Positions 52,246 through 62,694 of a DNA stretch of 64,000 nucleotides are shown piece after piece (within the stretch, counting starts at the first letter, position 1; each line of letters begins with the position of its first letter). This DNA is from Gordonia heveisoli. Lineage in GTDB: Bacteria > Actinomycetota > Actinomycetes > Mycobacteriales > Mycobacteriaceae. Under the pieces are notes generated by a model that saw only the letters and a list, made by a program, of their open reading frames with translations, was not told the DNA's origin and did not search any database. Both the position numbers and the translations under genes were made by a program. The stretch covers positions 1-64,000 of the forward strand of contig NZ_JASXSH010000002.1 in the NCBI RefSeq assembly GCF_030315745.1, in the 5' to 3' direction.

Positions 52246-54156
52246 TCAGCCGACACCGGCAGTGGGGTCGACGGCCTGTTCGAGCAGGCTGCGCCGATAT
52301 GCCTCCAGCGCAACGAGATCCCCGAAGACCGCGTTATAGCCGTCGGGATCCTCGCTGGGCGCCATCCGGCGCAGACGTGACTTGATGTCGGCGATCTGGG
52401 TACCCACCCACACCTCTTGCAGCCGGGCCAGCACGCTGCCGATGTAGCGCGACAGGTTGACCTCCTCCACCGGGATGGATTCGACGGCGAGTTCGGTCAC
52501 CAGCGGTTCCAGACTCGGATCATCCACCGTATTACGCACGGCTTCAACCCATTCCGCGCCACCCATACCCGCCGAGGTGCCACCGGCGGTGGTCATCGCG
52601 GTGCGGATGGAGGCGTAGCTCGGTTCGGTGAAGCATTCCACCGGTAGCGAGTCGAATACGGTCCCCGCCATCGCGGGATACTGCAGCGCCGCCTTCAATG
52701 CCTCGCGCTGCGGCCACAGCCGCGGATCACTGGGTATCGGACGGGCCAGCGGCAGCGGCAGTTCGGCCTCCGGACGCCCTTTGCGTAAGGTGCTGCGCCC
52801 CTTGCCGCGGGCACCGTCGCGACGATGTTTGGCGCCCTCCTCACGGACGCGGGCCAACACCTGGGCCACCTCATCCCAACCCACCCAGCCGGCGAGTTGC
52901 CGGGCGTACTCGTCGCGCAGCGCGATGTCCTTGATCCGCGACACCACCGGCACCGCGTCGCGCAGCGCGTGCACCCGACCCTCGGCGGTGTCGAGATCAT
53001 GTCCGGCGAGCAGGGTCTTGATGGCGAATTCGAACATCGGCACCCGGCGCGCGATCAGATCTCGAACGGCCGCGTCGCCCTTGCCCTGCCGCAGTTCACA
53101 CGGGTCCATCCCGTCCGGCGCGATGGCGACGAAGGTCTGCCCGGAGATACTCTGCTCCCCCTCGAATGCCTTGAGTGCGGCCGCTTTTCCGGCATCGTCA
53201 CCGTCGAAGGTGTAGATGACCTCACCCCGGAAGTACGAGTCGTCCATCATCAACCGCCGGATCAGCGACAGGTGATCCTCACCGAAGGCGGTGCCACAGG
53301 ACGCCACCGCGGTGGTGACACCGGCCAAGTGCATGGCCATCACGTCGGTGTAGCCCTCGACGACGACGACCTGATGCCCCTTGGCGATGTTCTTCTTGGC
53401 GTGGTCGAGGCCAAAGAGCACCTGAGACTTCTTGTAGAGCATGGTTTCCGGCGTGTTCATGTACTTGCCGAGGTTGTCGTCCTCGAACAGTTTGCGCGCA
53501 CCGAACCCGATGATGTCGCCGCCCAGGTTGCGGATCGGCCAGAGCAGGCGACGCCGGAATCGGTCGATCGGCCCCTTGCGGCCCTCGGTGGACAGCCCGG
53601 CCGCCTTGAGTTCCTCGAATTCGAACCCCTGCGACAGGAGCGCCTTGGTCATCGAATCCCAGCCGTCGGGCGCATAACCGCAGCCGAAGGTCTCCGCCGC
53701 CGCGGCATCGAAGTTGCGTTCGGTCAGGTAGTCGCGGGCCTTCTGCGCCTGCGGGGTGGCCAGTGCGGCAACATAGAACTTGTGCGCGGCGGCGTTGGCC
53801 GCGACCAACCGGGCGCGGGTACCCCGGTCGCGTTTGATCGCGGTGCCGCCACCCTCGTAGTGGATCTGGTAACCGAGGCGGTCGGCCAGCTGTTCGACGG
53901 CCTCGACGAAGCTGATGTGTTCCTGCTTCTGTAGGAAGCTGTAGACGTCACCGCCCTCACCGCAGCCGAAGCAGTGAAAATGCCCGTGGTTGGGCCGGAC
54001 GTGGAAAGAGGGCGACTTCTCGTCGTGGAACGGACACAGCCCCTTAAGGCTGTCCGCACCGGCACGCCGCAACGCCACATAGTCTCCGACGATGTCCTCG
54101 ATCCGCGTCTGCTCACGGATTGCCGTGATATCGCGATCGGGGATTCGTCCTGCCAC
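52246..54156 (-). CDS. dnaG: DNA primase
   Basis: A 636-aa replicative primase. The zinc-binding domain is CPFHDEKSPSFHVRPNHGHFHCFGCGEGG (about 41-68), followed by the RNA polymerase domain with TOPRIM motif VVVEGYTDVMAMHLAGV and FDGDDAGKAAALKAFEGEQ. The C-terminal helicase-interaction domain ends SRLRRMAPSEDPDGYNAVFGDLVALEAYRR. GTG start. Complete and uninterrupted; divergent from the GH3 gene. Confidence 0.96.
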   Translation of the reverse strand: MAGRIPDRDITAIREQTRIEDIVGDYVALRRAGADSLKGLCPFHDEKSPSFHVRPNHGHFHCFGCGEGGDVYSFLQKQEHISFVEAVEQLADRLGYQIHYEGGGTAIKRDRGTRARLVAANAAAHKFYVAALATPQAQKARDYLTERNFDAAAAETFGCGYAPDGWDSMTKALLSQGFEFEELKAAGLSTEGRKGPIDRFRRRLLWPIRNLGGDIIGFGARKLFEDDNLGKYMNTPETMLYKKSQVLFGLDHAKKNIAKGHQVVVVEGYTDVMAMHLAGVTTAVASCGTAFGEDHLSLIRRLMMDDSYFRGEVIYTFDGDDAGKAAALKAFEGEQSISGQTFVAIAPDGMDPCELRQGKGDAAVRDLIARRVPMFEFAIKTLLAGHDLDTAEGRVHALRDAVPVVSRIKDIALRDEYARQLAGWVGWDEVAQVLARVREEGAKHRRDGARGKGRSTLRKGRPEAELPLPLARPIPSDPRLWPQREALKAALQYPAMAGTVFDSLPVECFTEPSYASIRTAMTTAGGTSAGMGGAEWVEAVRNTVDDPSLEPLVTELAVESIPVEEVNLSRYIGSVLARLQEVWVGTQIADIKSRLRRMAPSEDPDGYNAVFGDLVALEAYRRSLLEQAVDPTAGVG

Positions 54157-54168
54157 GTGACCAGTGTA

Positions 54169-54187
54169 GTGACCACCCGGTGGTCAC
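54169..54187. promoter_or_regulatory. Perfect 19-bp palindrome between dnaG and the GH3 gene
   Basis: GTGACCACC-C-GGTGGTCAC, 9-bp perfect arms with a one-base centre, in the 51-bp divergent spacer, 21 bp before the GH3 GTG start. This is a strong operator candidate, probably controlling the glycosidase gene. Confidence 0.65.
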
Positions 54188-54207
54188 CTCACGACTACGG
54201 TCGAGCT

Positions 54208-56393
54208 GTGCACAGCGAAGACCCCCAACTCACCGTCGCCGAGCAGGCCACGCTCACCAGCGGCGCCGACTACTGGACCACCGCGCAGATCGCTGACCTG
54301 GATTCGATCATGCTCACCGACGGCCCACACGGGCTACGCAAGCAGGAAGGAGCCAGCGATCACCTCGGTCTCGCGGGCAGCGTCGCGGCGACCTGTTTCC
54401 CGCCCGCGGTCGGTCTGGCGCAGACGTGGGATCCAGAACTTGCCCATGCGGTCGGCGCGGCCATCGGCGCCGAGGCGCGCGCACAGGGGGTGTCGGTGGC
54501 GCTCGGCCCGGGCATCAAGCTCAAACGCTCCCCGCTCGGTGGCCGCAACTTCGAGTACTTCTCCGAGGATCCGCTGCTGACCGCCCTGATGGGCGAACAG
54601 CAGGTCCGTGGACAGCAGAGTGTCGGGGTCGGGTCGTCGCTCAAACACTTCGCGGTCAACAACCAGGAGACCGACCGCATGCGTATCAGCGCCGACGTCG
54701 ACGAACGCACCTTGCACGAGCTGTATCTGGCCGCCTTCCGACACATCATCACCACCGCACGACCGTGGACGGTGATGTGCTCCTACAACCGGGTCAACGG
54801 GGTTCAGGTCGCCCATGACCCACTGCTGCTCACCACGATCCTGCGCGAACAATGGGGTTATGACGGTGTGGTGGTCAGCGACTGGGGCGCGGTCGACGAC
54901 CGGATCGCCTCGATCGCCGCAGGCCTCGACCTGACGATGCCCTCGCCCGGGACCGCCGGGGACGACGCCGTGGCCGCCGCGGTCGCCGACGGCACTCTCG
55001 ATGCGCAGTCGCTGCGCCGAGCGGCCGGACGGGTCGCCGCATTGGTGCGCCGCGCGGCCACCGCCGGGCCGGCACCCGCCGCCGACCTCGACGCCCATCA
55101 CGCACTCACCCGCCGGGTCGCCGGACGCGCGATCGTGCTCCTGCGCAACGACGACGAACTGCTGCCCTTGTCGGGGTCGTCGTCACTCGCCGTGATCGGC
55201 GACCTAGCCCGCGAACCGCGCTTCCAGGGCGGCGGCTCGTCGCATGTCAACGCCACCCGTGTCGATGTCCCGATCGACGAGATCCGTTCCCGGGCATCGG
55301 CTCCGGTGTCGTTCACGCCAACGGCCGATCGGTCCGGCGCGGTGGCCGCGGCGGCTGCCGCCGATGTCGCGGTGCTGTTCCTCGGCCTGGCCGACAATCA
55401 GGAATCCGAAGGTTTCGATCGCACCGACATCGACCTGCCCGACGAACAGTTGGTCCTCGCGCAGGCCGTCGTCGAAGCCAATCCCGCCACCGTCGTCGTC
55501 CTGTGCCACGGCGGCGTCGTGCGTACGGCCCCGCTGAACGCACCCGCCATCGTGGACGCGGCACTGTTGGGTCAGGCCGTCGGCAGCGCGATCACCGATG
55601 TCCTCTTCGGTGACGTCAATCCATCCGGCCGACTCGCCGAGACCATTCCGCTGCGGCTCGCCGACACCCCGTCCTATCTGTCTTTCCCCGGCGAGGCCGG
55701 ACACGTCGTCTACGGCGAGGGCATCTTCATCGGCTACCGCTGGTACGACGCACGCGAACTGGATGTCGCCTTCCCATTCGGCCACGGTCTCAGCTACACG
55801 ACTTTCATCTACCGCGACCTGACGGCGCAGGCGCACGACTCCGGTATCACGGTCGAGCTCACCGTCACCAACAGCGGCGACCGGGACGGCCGCGAGGTGG
55901 TGCAGATCTATGTGGGAGTATCGGATTCGACGGTCGCCCGCCCCGCGAGCTCAAGGCCTTCACCACGGTGGAGCTGAACGCCGGGCAGTCGCGCACCGTC
56001 ACCGTGGAAGTACCGCGAGAACGTCTGGCGCACTGGGATATCGGCGTACACGACTACGTGGTCGAGCCAGGAGTCCGCCTCGTCTCGGTCGGCGCGTCGA
56101 GCCGCGACATCCGACTCACCAGCAGCGTCGATGTCACCGGCGACACCGTCCGGCGCCCGCTGACCCTGCAGTCGAGTATCGCGGAGGCGCTGGCGAATCC
56201 GGTTGCCGCCGAAGGACTGCAGTCGATCCTGGGTGCGATGTTCGGCGCACCTGCGGACACCGGCGACAACGCAGGCACCGACATCCTCAGCCTCATCGGC
56301 TCCGTGCCACTCGGTCGGCTGGTGGACTTCTCCGGTGGGCGACTACCGCGGGCTGCGCTGACCGAACTGGTCGGCCGCGCCAACTCCGGCTAG
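54208..56393 (+). pseudogene. GH3 beta-glucosidase, broken by a one-base frameshift
   Basis: The frame from GTG 54208 encodes a GH3 glycoside hydrolase: MLTDGPHGLRKQ and SSLKHFAVNNQETDR in the barrel domain and the nucleophile Asp in VVVSDWGAVDDR, then the alpha/beta sandwich (LPDEQLVLAQAV, GEGIFIGYRWYD, FPFGHGLSYTTF) and the Fn3-like domain up to EVVQIYVGVSDSTVARP. At the CCCC run 55941-55944 the frame should shift by one base: the expected PRELKAFTTVELNAG continues in the next frame to the stop at 56393. One extra C would restore a protein of about 728 aa. The uncorrected frame stops at 55977 after a nonsense tail. Real mutation or sequencing error. Confidence 0.88.
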
Positions 56394-57697
56394 CCCAGGT
56401 GCGCCTGGGCGCCCGAGTTGTGTTTGTCGGTCCGTTCGAGCCTGCCCTCGGTCATCGAGGCGATCTGGTCGACGATCACCCGCATCCGCTGGGTGTCGTT
56501 CTCGGCCGCGTTCCACATCGGCACGAAGATCGGATCGAGCCCGCCCGGCGCGGCCTCGACGAACCAGCGTGCCACCCGGTGGATGCGCTCACGCTGCCGC
56601 TGCTGGGTGGCCTTGTGCCGTTCGTTGGAGAAGATGTAGCGCAACGCCAGCGTCTTGAGCATCGAGACCTCTGCGGCCACCAACGGCGGCACAGTCAGAT
56701 CGGCGTCGTAGCGGGACAGCGGCCGGTCCCCGACCACCCCGCGGGTGCCGGTGATCGCGGCCGATGCGAACCGGCCGATGAACTCGCTGGTCAGCCGTTT
56801 GAGTGCGACGTACGCATCCAACGTGCCATCGAAGGAGCCCACCGCAGCGACGATCTCCATCTTCGACAGGCGCTGGGCCGCGTCGATGAGGGCGTCGACG
56901 TCGAGTCCGGGGAACTCCCGCAACCCGATCTCGGCCAGTGCGCGCTGATCCTGCGGGTCACCCAGCGATCGCAGATCGATGCGGTTGGCGATCACCCCGT
57001 CCTCGAGATCGTGCACCGAATAGGCGACGTCGTCGGACCAGTCCATGATCTGGGCCTCGATGCATTTGGTGTTCGCCGGCGCCCCATGCCGGATCCAGTC
57101 CAGCACGGCGACGTCGTCGTCGTAGGCACCGAACTTCGAGCCCGGCGACCGACGCGCCCACGGGTACTTCAGCGTCGCGTCCAGCGATGCGCGCGTGAGG
57201 TTGAGCCCCGCCGAGAAACCGTCGGCGTCAAGCAGTTTCGGCTCCAGCCGAGCGAGGATACGCAGATTCTGCGCATTGCCCTCGAAGCCGCCGTGGTCGG
57301 CCGCGACCTCGTCGAGTGCCCGCTCACCGTTGTGTCCATAGGGTGGATGCCCGATGTCGTGGGCGAGCCCGGCGAGTTCGACGAGGTCGGGTTCGGCGCC
57401 GAGACCGATCGCGATACCGCGACCGATCTGGCCGACCTCCAGTGAATGGGTCAGCCGGGTGCGCGGAGTGTCACCCTCACGCGGCCCGACGACCTGAGTC
57501 TTATCCGCGAGGCGACGCAACGCGGCGGAGTGCAGCACCCGCGCGCGGTCCCGCGCGAAGTCACTGCGATGGTCGGTCCGAGTGCCGGGCAGGCTCGCGA
57601 CCTTCTGGGCCTCGGGCACGATCCGCTCGACGGCCTCGGCACCGTAAGCCGCCGTCTGCGGGGCGACATGCCCCACGGCGGACGGAGGATTAGTCAA
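56390..57697 (-). CDS. dgt: dGTP triphosphohydrolase-like HD protein
   Basis: A 435-aa HD-domain enzyme hydrolysing dNTPs to nucleoside and triphosphate. The metal site is visible: [17 protein letters not shown], then [21 protein letters not shown]. The TTG at 57697 overlaps the cold-shock gene by 8 bp; GTG at 57676 is an alternative. Its stop overlaps that of the GH3 gene on the other strand (CTAG). The dnaG-dgt neighbourhood is conserved. Confidence 0.92.
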   Translation of the reverse strand: MTNPPSAVGHVAPQTAAYGAEAVERIVPEAQKVASLPGTRTDHRSDFARDRARVLHSAALRRLADKTQVVGPREGDTPRTRLTHSLEVGQIGRGIAIGLGAEPDLVELAGLAHDIGHPPYGHNGERALDEVAADHGGFEGNAQNLRILARLEPKLLDADGFSAGLNLTRASLDATLKYPWARRSPGSKFGAYDDDVAVLDWIRHGAPANTKCIEAQIMDWSDDVAYSVHDLEDGVIANRIDLRSLGDPQDQRALAEIGLREFPGLDVDALIDAAQRLSKMEIVAAVGSFDGTLDAYVALKRLTSEFIGRFASAAITGTRGVVGDRPLSRYDADLTVPPLVAAEVSMLKTLALRYIFSNERHKATQQRQRERIHRVARWFVEAAPGGLDPIFVPMWNAAENDTQRMRVIVDQIASMTEGRLERTDKHNSGAQAHLG

Positions 57698-58181
57698 TCA
57701 CCCAGCCCCGGCCGACAGCGAAATCGGTGACGCGACGACGAATCGCGACGATCTGCCCCGCGGTGAGGTCATCGGAGGAATCGAGCAGCAGTTCGGTCAG
57801 TTCCTCGGTGAACGCCGCTGCGTCGAGCGATCCGCCACCCGAGGCACGGCCTCGACGCGGGCCGCGATCGTCGCGCGAACCACGATCATCGCGACCACCG
57901 CGGTCGTGTCCACGGCCACCGTGGTGATCGTCGCGGCGGCCACGGCCGCCGCCGAAGGACTCGTCGGCCGGTGCTTCCTCGGTGACGGCGACGTTGATGG
58001 CCTTGGCTCCGCGGTCGGTCTCCTCGATGTCGAAGGAAACCTTTGCGCCGGGCTTCAGCGAATTCTCGTCGATGTCGATGTCATTGATGTGCAAGAACAC
58101 ATCGGCACCACCCGACTCCGGCGCCAAGAATCCGAATCCCCGATTGGTGTCGTAATGAACGACTTTCCCGCTGACAGACAC
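57690..58181 (-). CDS. Cold-shock domain protein with long C-terminal extension
   Basis: A 163-aa protein. Residues 1-66 are a cold-shock domain with RNP1-like [10 protein letters not shown] and RNP2-like DVFLHINDI. Then comes a disordered Arg/Gly/Asp/His-rich linker ([34 protein letters not shown]). A helical end follows ([38 protein letters not shown]). It is twice the usual CspA length. Probably an RNA chaperone; the RGD-type linker suggests extra RNA binding. It is co-directional and overlapping with dgt. Confidence 0.9.
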   Translation of the reverse strand: MSVSGKVVHYDTNRGFGFLAPESGGADVFLHINDIDIDENSLKPGAKVSFDIEETDRGAKAINVAVTEEAPADESFGGGRGRRDDHHGGRGHDRGGRDDRGSRDDRGPRRGRASGGGSLDAAAFTEELTELLLDSSDDLTAGQIVAIRRRVTDFAVGRGWVID

Positions 58182-58314
58182 GACTCACTTCACTCTCCTC
58201 GCCGCCACGACGGACCCCTTGCCCGTGTATGCGACAAACCTCGCCCTCAATTGTGACAGACAATCGCAGGTCAGGAGGAATCGCCGGACAACCGACCCCC
58301 GCGTGCGGGTGCGC

Positions 58315-59706
58315 TCAGGCGCCGAGCAGCTTTCCGCCGAGGTATTCGGTGACTTTGTCGAGGGCCACCCGCTCCTGGCTCATGGTGTCGCGCTCGCGGA
58401 TGGTCACCGCCTGGTCGTCGAGGGTGTCAAAGTCGACGGTGACACAGAACGGTGTGCCGATCTCGTCCTGACGGCGGTACCGCTTGCCGATGCCCTGCGC
58501 GTCGTCGAAGTCGACATTCCAGTTCTTGCGCAGTTCGGCGGCGAGGTCGCGCGCCTTGGGCGACAGCTTCTCGTTACGCGACAGCGGCAGCACCGCCACC
58601 TTGATCGGCGCGAGACGACGGTCGAGACGCAGCACCGTCCGGGTGTCGGTGCCGCCCTTGGCATTCGGCACTTCCTCTTCGGTGTACGCGTCGCACAGGA
58701 AAGCCATCAACGACCGGGTGAGTCCGGCGGCCGGTTCGATCACGAACGGGGTGTAGCGCTCACCGGAGGCCTGGTCGAAGAACGAGAGATCCTCACCGGA
58801 TGCCTTGCTGTGCGTCGACAGGTCGAAGTCGGTGCGGTTGGCGATACCTTCCAGCTCACCCCACGGGTTACCGGCGAACCCGAACTTGTACTCGACGTCG
58901 ACGGTGCTCTTCGAGTAATGCGAGAGCTTTTCCTTCGGGTGGTCGTAGAGACGCAGGTTCTCCGGGTCGATGCCCAGGTCGGTGTACCAGTTGAAGCGCT
59001 GCTCGATCCAGTACTTCTGCCATTCCTCGTCCTCACCCGGCTTGACGAAGAACTCCATCTCCATCTGCTCGAACTCACGGGTGCGGAAGATGAAGTTGCC
59101 CGGGGTGATCTCGTTGCGGAAGCTCTTACCGATCTGGGCGATACCGAACGGCGGCTTCTTGCGCGCGGTGGTCATCACGTTCTTGAAGTTGACGAAGATG
59201 CCCTGCGCGGTCTCCGGACGCAGGTAGTGCAGACCCGCCTCGTCGTCGACCGGGCCGAGGAAGGTCTTCATCAGACCGCTGAACGCCTTGGGTTCGGTCC
59301 AGTTGCCCGGCTGGCCGGTCTCCGGGTCGTTGATGTCGGCCAGACCGTTGGCCGGCGGGTGACCGTGCTTGGCCTCATAGGCCTCGATGAGGTGATCGGC
59401 CCGGTAGCGCTTGTGCGTGTGCAGCGACTCGACGAGCGGGTCGGTGAACACCTCGACGTGACCCGATGCCTCCCAGACCTGACGCGGCAAGATGACCGAC
59501 GAGTCGAGCCCGACGACGTCGTCACGCGAGGTGACCATGGTCCGCCACCACTGGCGTTTGATGTTGTCCTTGAGTTCGACGCCCAGCGGGCCGTAATCCC
59601 ATGCCGAGCGGGTACCGCCGTAGATCTCACCGCAGGGGAAGACCAGACCTCGACGCTTGGCGAGGTTGACGACGGCTTCGACACGATTGGACTGGGTGGC
59701 GGCCAC
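58315..59706 (-). CDS. glyS: Glycyl-tRNA synthetase (single-subunit, class II)
   Basis: A 463-aa class II synthetase. The N-terminal motif region [39 protein letters not shown] starts the catalytic core. Motif 2 is [32 protein letters not shown] and motif 3 is [14 protein letters not shown]. The C-terminal anticodon-binding domain starts near [14 protein letters not shown] start. Position next to smtB-zur matches M. tuberculosis Rv2357c. Confidence 0.96.
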   Translation of the reverse strand: MAATQSNRVEAVVNLAKRRGLVFPCGEIYGGTRSAWDYGPLGVELKDNIKRQWWRTMVTSRDDVVGLDSSVILPRQVWEASGHVEVFTDPLVESLHTHKRYRADHLIEAYEAKHGHPPANGLADINDPETGQPGNWTEPKAFSGLMKTFLGPVDDEAGLHYLRPETAQGIFVNFKNVMTTARKKPPFGIAQIGKSFRNEITPGNFIFRTREFEQMEMEFFVKPGEDEEWQKYWIEQRFNWYTDLGIDPENLRLYDHPKEKLSHYSKSTVDVEYKFGFAGNPWGELEGIANRTDFDLSTHSKASGEDLSFFDQASGERYTPFVIEPAAGLTRSLMAFLCDAYTEEEVPNAKGGTDTRTVLRLDRRLAPIKVAVLPLSRNEKLSPKARDLAAELRKNWNVDFDDAQGIGKRYRRQDEIGTPFCVTVDFDTLDDQAVTIRERDTMSQERVALDKVTEYLGGKLLGA

Positions 59707-59821
59707 GATTTATTCGTTCTCCACGGACGTAGGTATGGGATCGGCTGCCGGACGTTCGACCGACCGGCAACCCTTACAGACTAGCCGTCCGGACCAAACC
59801 GCCATGACTACCCTGGTCGTG

Positions 59822-61333
59822 ATGTCCGACCTGATCACGGCCCGCGGCCCCCGCACGCACCTCGCCGCCCCGATCGCGACCTTCATCGCCGTGTTGCTGC
59901 TGCTGAGCGGGTGCACGTCGTCGACGGAGCAGTCGCCGGAGCTGCGCGCGCCCGCCCCACCGCTGGCCGCGGTCAGCCCCGATGCACTCGCCAACGCCGT
60001 CACGCTCGGCGCGCTGATGCGGCATCTGCGCGCCCTCGAGACGATCGCCGAGGACCACGGCGGCAACCGCGCCGCGGGCACACCCGGCTACGACGCCTCA
60101 CTCGACTATGTGGCCGGACAGTTGCGGCAGGCGGGATTCGCGGTCAGCACACCGACTTTCGACTACACCCGGTTCTCCGTCGGCCCGGTCTCCCTGCGCT
60201 CGGACGCCTCCGTGATCGACGCCGCCGCGGTGCTGGAGTACAGCCCGGGCACCGCGGGGACGACGATCACCGCTCCGCCGGCCACGATCGACGGGCTGGG
60301 CTGCACCGTCGCCGACTATCCCGCGCGGACACGCGGTGCGATCGCGGTGGTCACCCGCGGCACCTGCACCTTCGTCGCCAAGGCGCGTGCCGCGCAGCAG
60401 GCCGGGGCACGTGCACTGATCGTCGTCAACGACACCGGCGACCGGTTGTTCGGCGGCACCCTGGGCGTCGACAACGGTCTGTCGATCCCCGTCGTTGGGG
60501 TGACCCGGCCGGCCGGTGACCAGTTGCGCACCGCCACCTCGGTGGAGCTACGGGTGGTCGCCGAGTCCACCCGGATCACCTCACGCAACCTGATCGCGGA
60601 GACCACCACCGGGAGTCCCGACAATGTGGTGATGGCCGGCGCCCACCTGGACAGTGTTCCGGCCGGTCCCGGCATCAACGACAACGGCACCGGCACGGCG
60701 GCCGTTCTGGAGACCGCGCTGCGCCTGGGTCCCGCACCGAAGGTCGGACAGCGGGTACGGTTCGCCTTCTGGGGTGCCGAAGAGGACGGTCTCATCGGCT
60801 CCACCCGCTACGTGGCCTCCCTCGACGCCGCCGCGCTGCGGCAGATCGCGCTGTACCTCAACTTCGACATGCTCGGCTCACCGAACGCCGGCTACCTCAC
60901 CTACGACGGTGACAACTCCACGCGTGGCGCCCCGAGCCCCGGCCCGCCGGGCTCAGGGGGCATCGAACGCGTCTTCCTCCGCTTCTTCACCACCTTCGGT
61001 CCAACACCGATTCCGGTGCAGCCCACCGCTTTCGACGGACGGTCGGATTACGGTCCGTTCATCGACGCCGGCATCCCGGCCGGCGGTATCGCCGCGGGCG
61101 CCGAAGAACGCAAGACCCCCGAACAGGCCCGCTTCTGGGGCGGCGAGGCGGGCAAACCCTTCGACCCCAACTATCACTCCGCAGCCGACACCGTGGCCAA
61201 CGTGAACACTGCGGCGTTCGCCGTCAACGCGGCGGCGGTGGCCTATGCCGTGGGCACCTATGCGATCTCGATCGGTGGCCCCGACGGGGTCCCGGGACCC
61301 GACGGCCGCGACCATCACGTCCCGGTCTCCTGA
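59822..61333 (+). CDS. M28-family zinc aminopeptidase, lipoprotein
   Basis: A 503-aa exported peptidase. ATG at 59822 (59804 is an alternative) gives a signal ending in lipobox LLSGC. A protease-associated (PA) domain (about 150-270) is inserted before the M28 core. Zinc ligands and catalytic residues are visible: GAHLDSVPAGPGINDNGTGTAAVLE (His, Asp), FWGAEEDGLIGS (Glu-Glu), NFDMLGS (Asp) and NYHSAADTVANV (His). It should trim peptides at the cell surface. Related to mycobacterial LpqL-type aminopeptidases. Confidence 0.92.
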   Translation: MSDLITARGPRTHLAAPIATFIAVLLLLSGCTSSTEQSPELRAPAPPLAAVSPDALANAVTLGALMRHLRALETIAEDHGGNRAAGTPGYDASLDYVAGQLRQAGFAVSTPTFDYTRFSVGPVSLRSDASVIDAAAVLEYSPGTAGTTITAPPATIDGLGCTVADYPARTRGAIAVVTRGTCTFVAKARAAQQAGARALIVVNDTGDRLFGGTLGVDNGLSIPVVGVTRPAGDQLRTATSVELRVVAESTRITSRNLIAETTTGSPDNVVMAGAHLDSVPAGPGINDNGTGTAAVLETALRLGPAPKVGQRVRFAFWGAEEDGLIGSTRYVASLDAAALRQIALYLNFDMLGSPNAGYLTYDGDNSTRGAPSPGPPGSGGIERVFLRFFTTFGPTPIPVQPTAFDGRSDYGPFIDAGIPAGGIAAGAEERKTPEQARFWGGEAGKPFDPNYHSAADTVANVNTAAFAVNAAAVAYAVGTYAISIGGPDGVPGPDGRDHHVPVS

Positions 61334-61367
61334 CCTCCGTCGGCCACCGCACCGACGAGGTGACCGT

Positions 61368-61398
61368 GATTGAAAATCGTTTCCGTTAGAATGATGGG
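61368..61398. promoter_or_regulatory. Candidate Zur/SmtB operator before smtB-zur
   Basis: TTGAAAATCGTTTCC and the AT-rich bases to 61398 lie 35-65 bp before the smtB start. The core GAAA-N4-TTTC is an inverted repeat like mycobacterial Zur boxes. It would allow autoregulation by zinc; binding is inferred. Confidence 0.5.
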
Positions 61399-61432
61399 GA
61401 CCCCCACCGGCACCGGTGACGAAAGGAACGCG

Positions 61433-61819
61433 ATGCCCAACCACGAAACGTCGGACCCGTCGTCGCGTTCGGCCGCCGCCGACCTGCTCCGCGCGCTCGC
61501 CTCGCCGACGCGGATCTCCATCGTGTTGTCGCTGTCCACCGAAGCCAAATGCGTTCACGAACTCGTCGGTGAGCTCGAACTGAGCCAACCGCTGGTCAGC
61601 CAGCACCTACGCGTCCTCAAGGATGCCGGTGTCGTCCGCGGCCAGCGCAACGGCCGGGAGATCCTCTACTCGCTGGTCGACCACCATCTCACCCACATCG
61701 TCACCGACGCGCTCGTCCACGTGGCCGAACCGGTGTCGACCACACCGCAGACATCGGATGCGCCGTCCGAGTCGGACCACTGCTCCACCGCCGATACCCG
61801 TACCGGCGGTGAGTCGTGA
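61433..61819 (+). CDS. smtB: ArsR/SmtB-type zinc-responsive repressor
   Basis: A 128-aa winged-helix repressor; ATG 61433 has GAAAGGA in front. The recognition helix is ELSQPLVSQHLRVLKDAGVV. The alpha-5 metal site D-x-H-x10-H-x2-E is complete: Asp83, His85, His96, Glu99. So zinc would release it from DNA. Its GTGA overlap with zur reproduces the M. tuberculosis smtB-zur (Rv2358-Rv2359) operon. Confidence 0.92.
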   Translation: MPNHETSDPSSRSAAADLLRALASPTRISIVLSLSTEAKCVHELVGELELSQPLVSQHLRVLKDAGVVRGQRNGREILYSLVDHHLTHIVTDALVHVAEPVSTTPQTSDAPSESDHCSTADTRTGGES

Positions 61820-62238
61820 CCGATCACGCCACCGGCGAACCCGCCGTCCGACCCGTCACCGGCGTACGTTCCACCCGGCAGCGAGCCGCGATCGCCGACG
61901 CCCTCGCCGCGGGCGACGACTTCCGGTCGGCGCAGGAACTCCACGACCAGCTCAAGGCCCGAGGCGAATCCATCGGCCTGACGACCGTGTACCGAAACCT
62001 GCAGGCACTCAGCCAGGCCGGACAGATCGACGTGCTCTGGGACGGTTCGGGTGAGACGCGCTACCGACATTGTTCGGCCGGCCATCATCATCACCTGGTG
62101 TGCCGATCCTGCGGGACCACCGTCGAAGTGCAGGCCGACCCCGTCGAGAAGTGGGCCGCGCAGGTCGCCGCCGAGCACGGATTCACCGACATCAACCACA
62201 CCGTCGAGGTGTTCGGCTACTGCAGCGCCTGCCGCTGA
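61816..62238 (+). CDS. zur: Zinc uptake regulator (Fur family)
   Basis: A 140-aa Fur-family repressor. The N-terminal winged helix (RSTRQRAAIADALAAGDDFRSAQELHDQLKARGESIGLTTVYRNLQALSQAGQID) is followed by the regulatory metal site HHHHLVCRSCGTTVEV and the structural CxxC pair CRSC/CSAC. As Zur it represses zinc-uptake genes when zinc is plentiful. Coupled to smtB by a 4-bp overlap. Confidence 0.93.
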   Translation: MTDHATGEPAVRPVTGVRSTRQRAAIADALAAGDDFRSAQELHDQLKARGESIGLTTVYRNLQALSQAGQIDVLWDGSGETRYRHCSAGHHHHLVCRSCGTTVEVQADPVEKWAAQVAAEHGFTDINHTVEVFGYCSACR

Positions 62239-62295
62239 CCCACCGCACCTGAGCAGACAGCGGGCGCGGATACCACCCGACCTCGCGACAGAGGT

Positions 62296-62694
62296 CTATT
62301 GGTCGCCGACCAGTTTGCGTGCCGCGTCAGCGCCGGCCGAGAGCATGATGTGCAGCACCGTCAGCAGTGGGATGTCCTCGAGTCCATTGACCGGGAAGGT
62401 GTAGTACTGCAACACATCTGTGGTCACGCCCAGCGGATCCGAGCGTCGCAGACTCCCGAAGTTCAGTTGCGCGCCGTACTCCTCGACGTCGGTGCGCAGC
62501 GATTCGGTGTTGGGTAGATCCAACGCCACCAGCTGAGTGATCGCCAGCATGTCGAGACCGTCGGCGAGGTTGACAACCTGGATCGACGCGCGCGTCGAAC
62601 CCACCTGGACGACCAGCGATTCGGCATCGACGGCAGTGACCCGGCCAACCTCGGAGAGCAGACGTTCGAGACGAACGGCGAGCGTTTCGGTCAC
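62296..62694 (-). CDS. Rv2360c-like conserved hypothetical protein
   Basis: A 132-aa protein from the GTG at 62694, whose start overlaps the uppS stop (GTGA): [62 protein letters not shown]. The place between zur and uppS matches M. tuberculosis Rv2360c. The alternating strand/helix pattern resembles small YbjN-like chaperone folds, but this is weak. Function unknown. Confidence 0.8.
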   Translation of the reverse strand: MTETLAVRLERLLSEVGRVTAVDAESLVVQVGSTRASIQVVNLADGLDMLAITQLVALDLPNTESLRTDVEEYGAQLNFGSLRRSDPLGVTTDVLQYYTFPVNGLEDIPLLTVLHIMLSAGADAARKLVGDQ

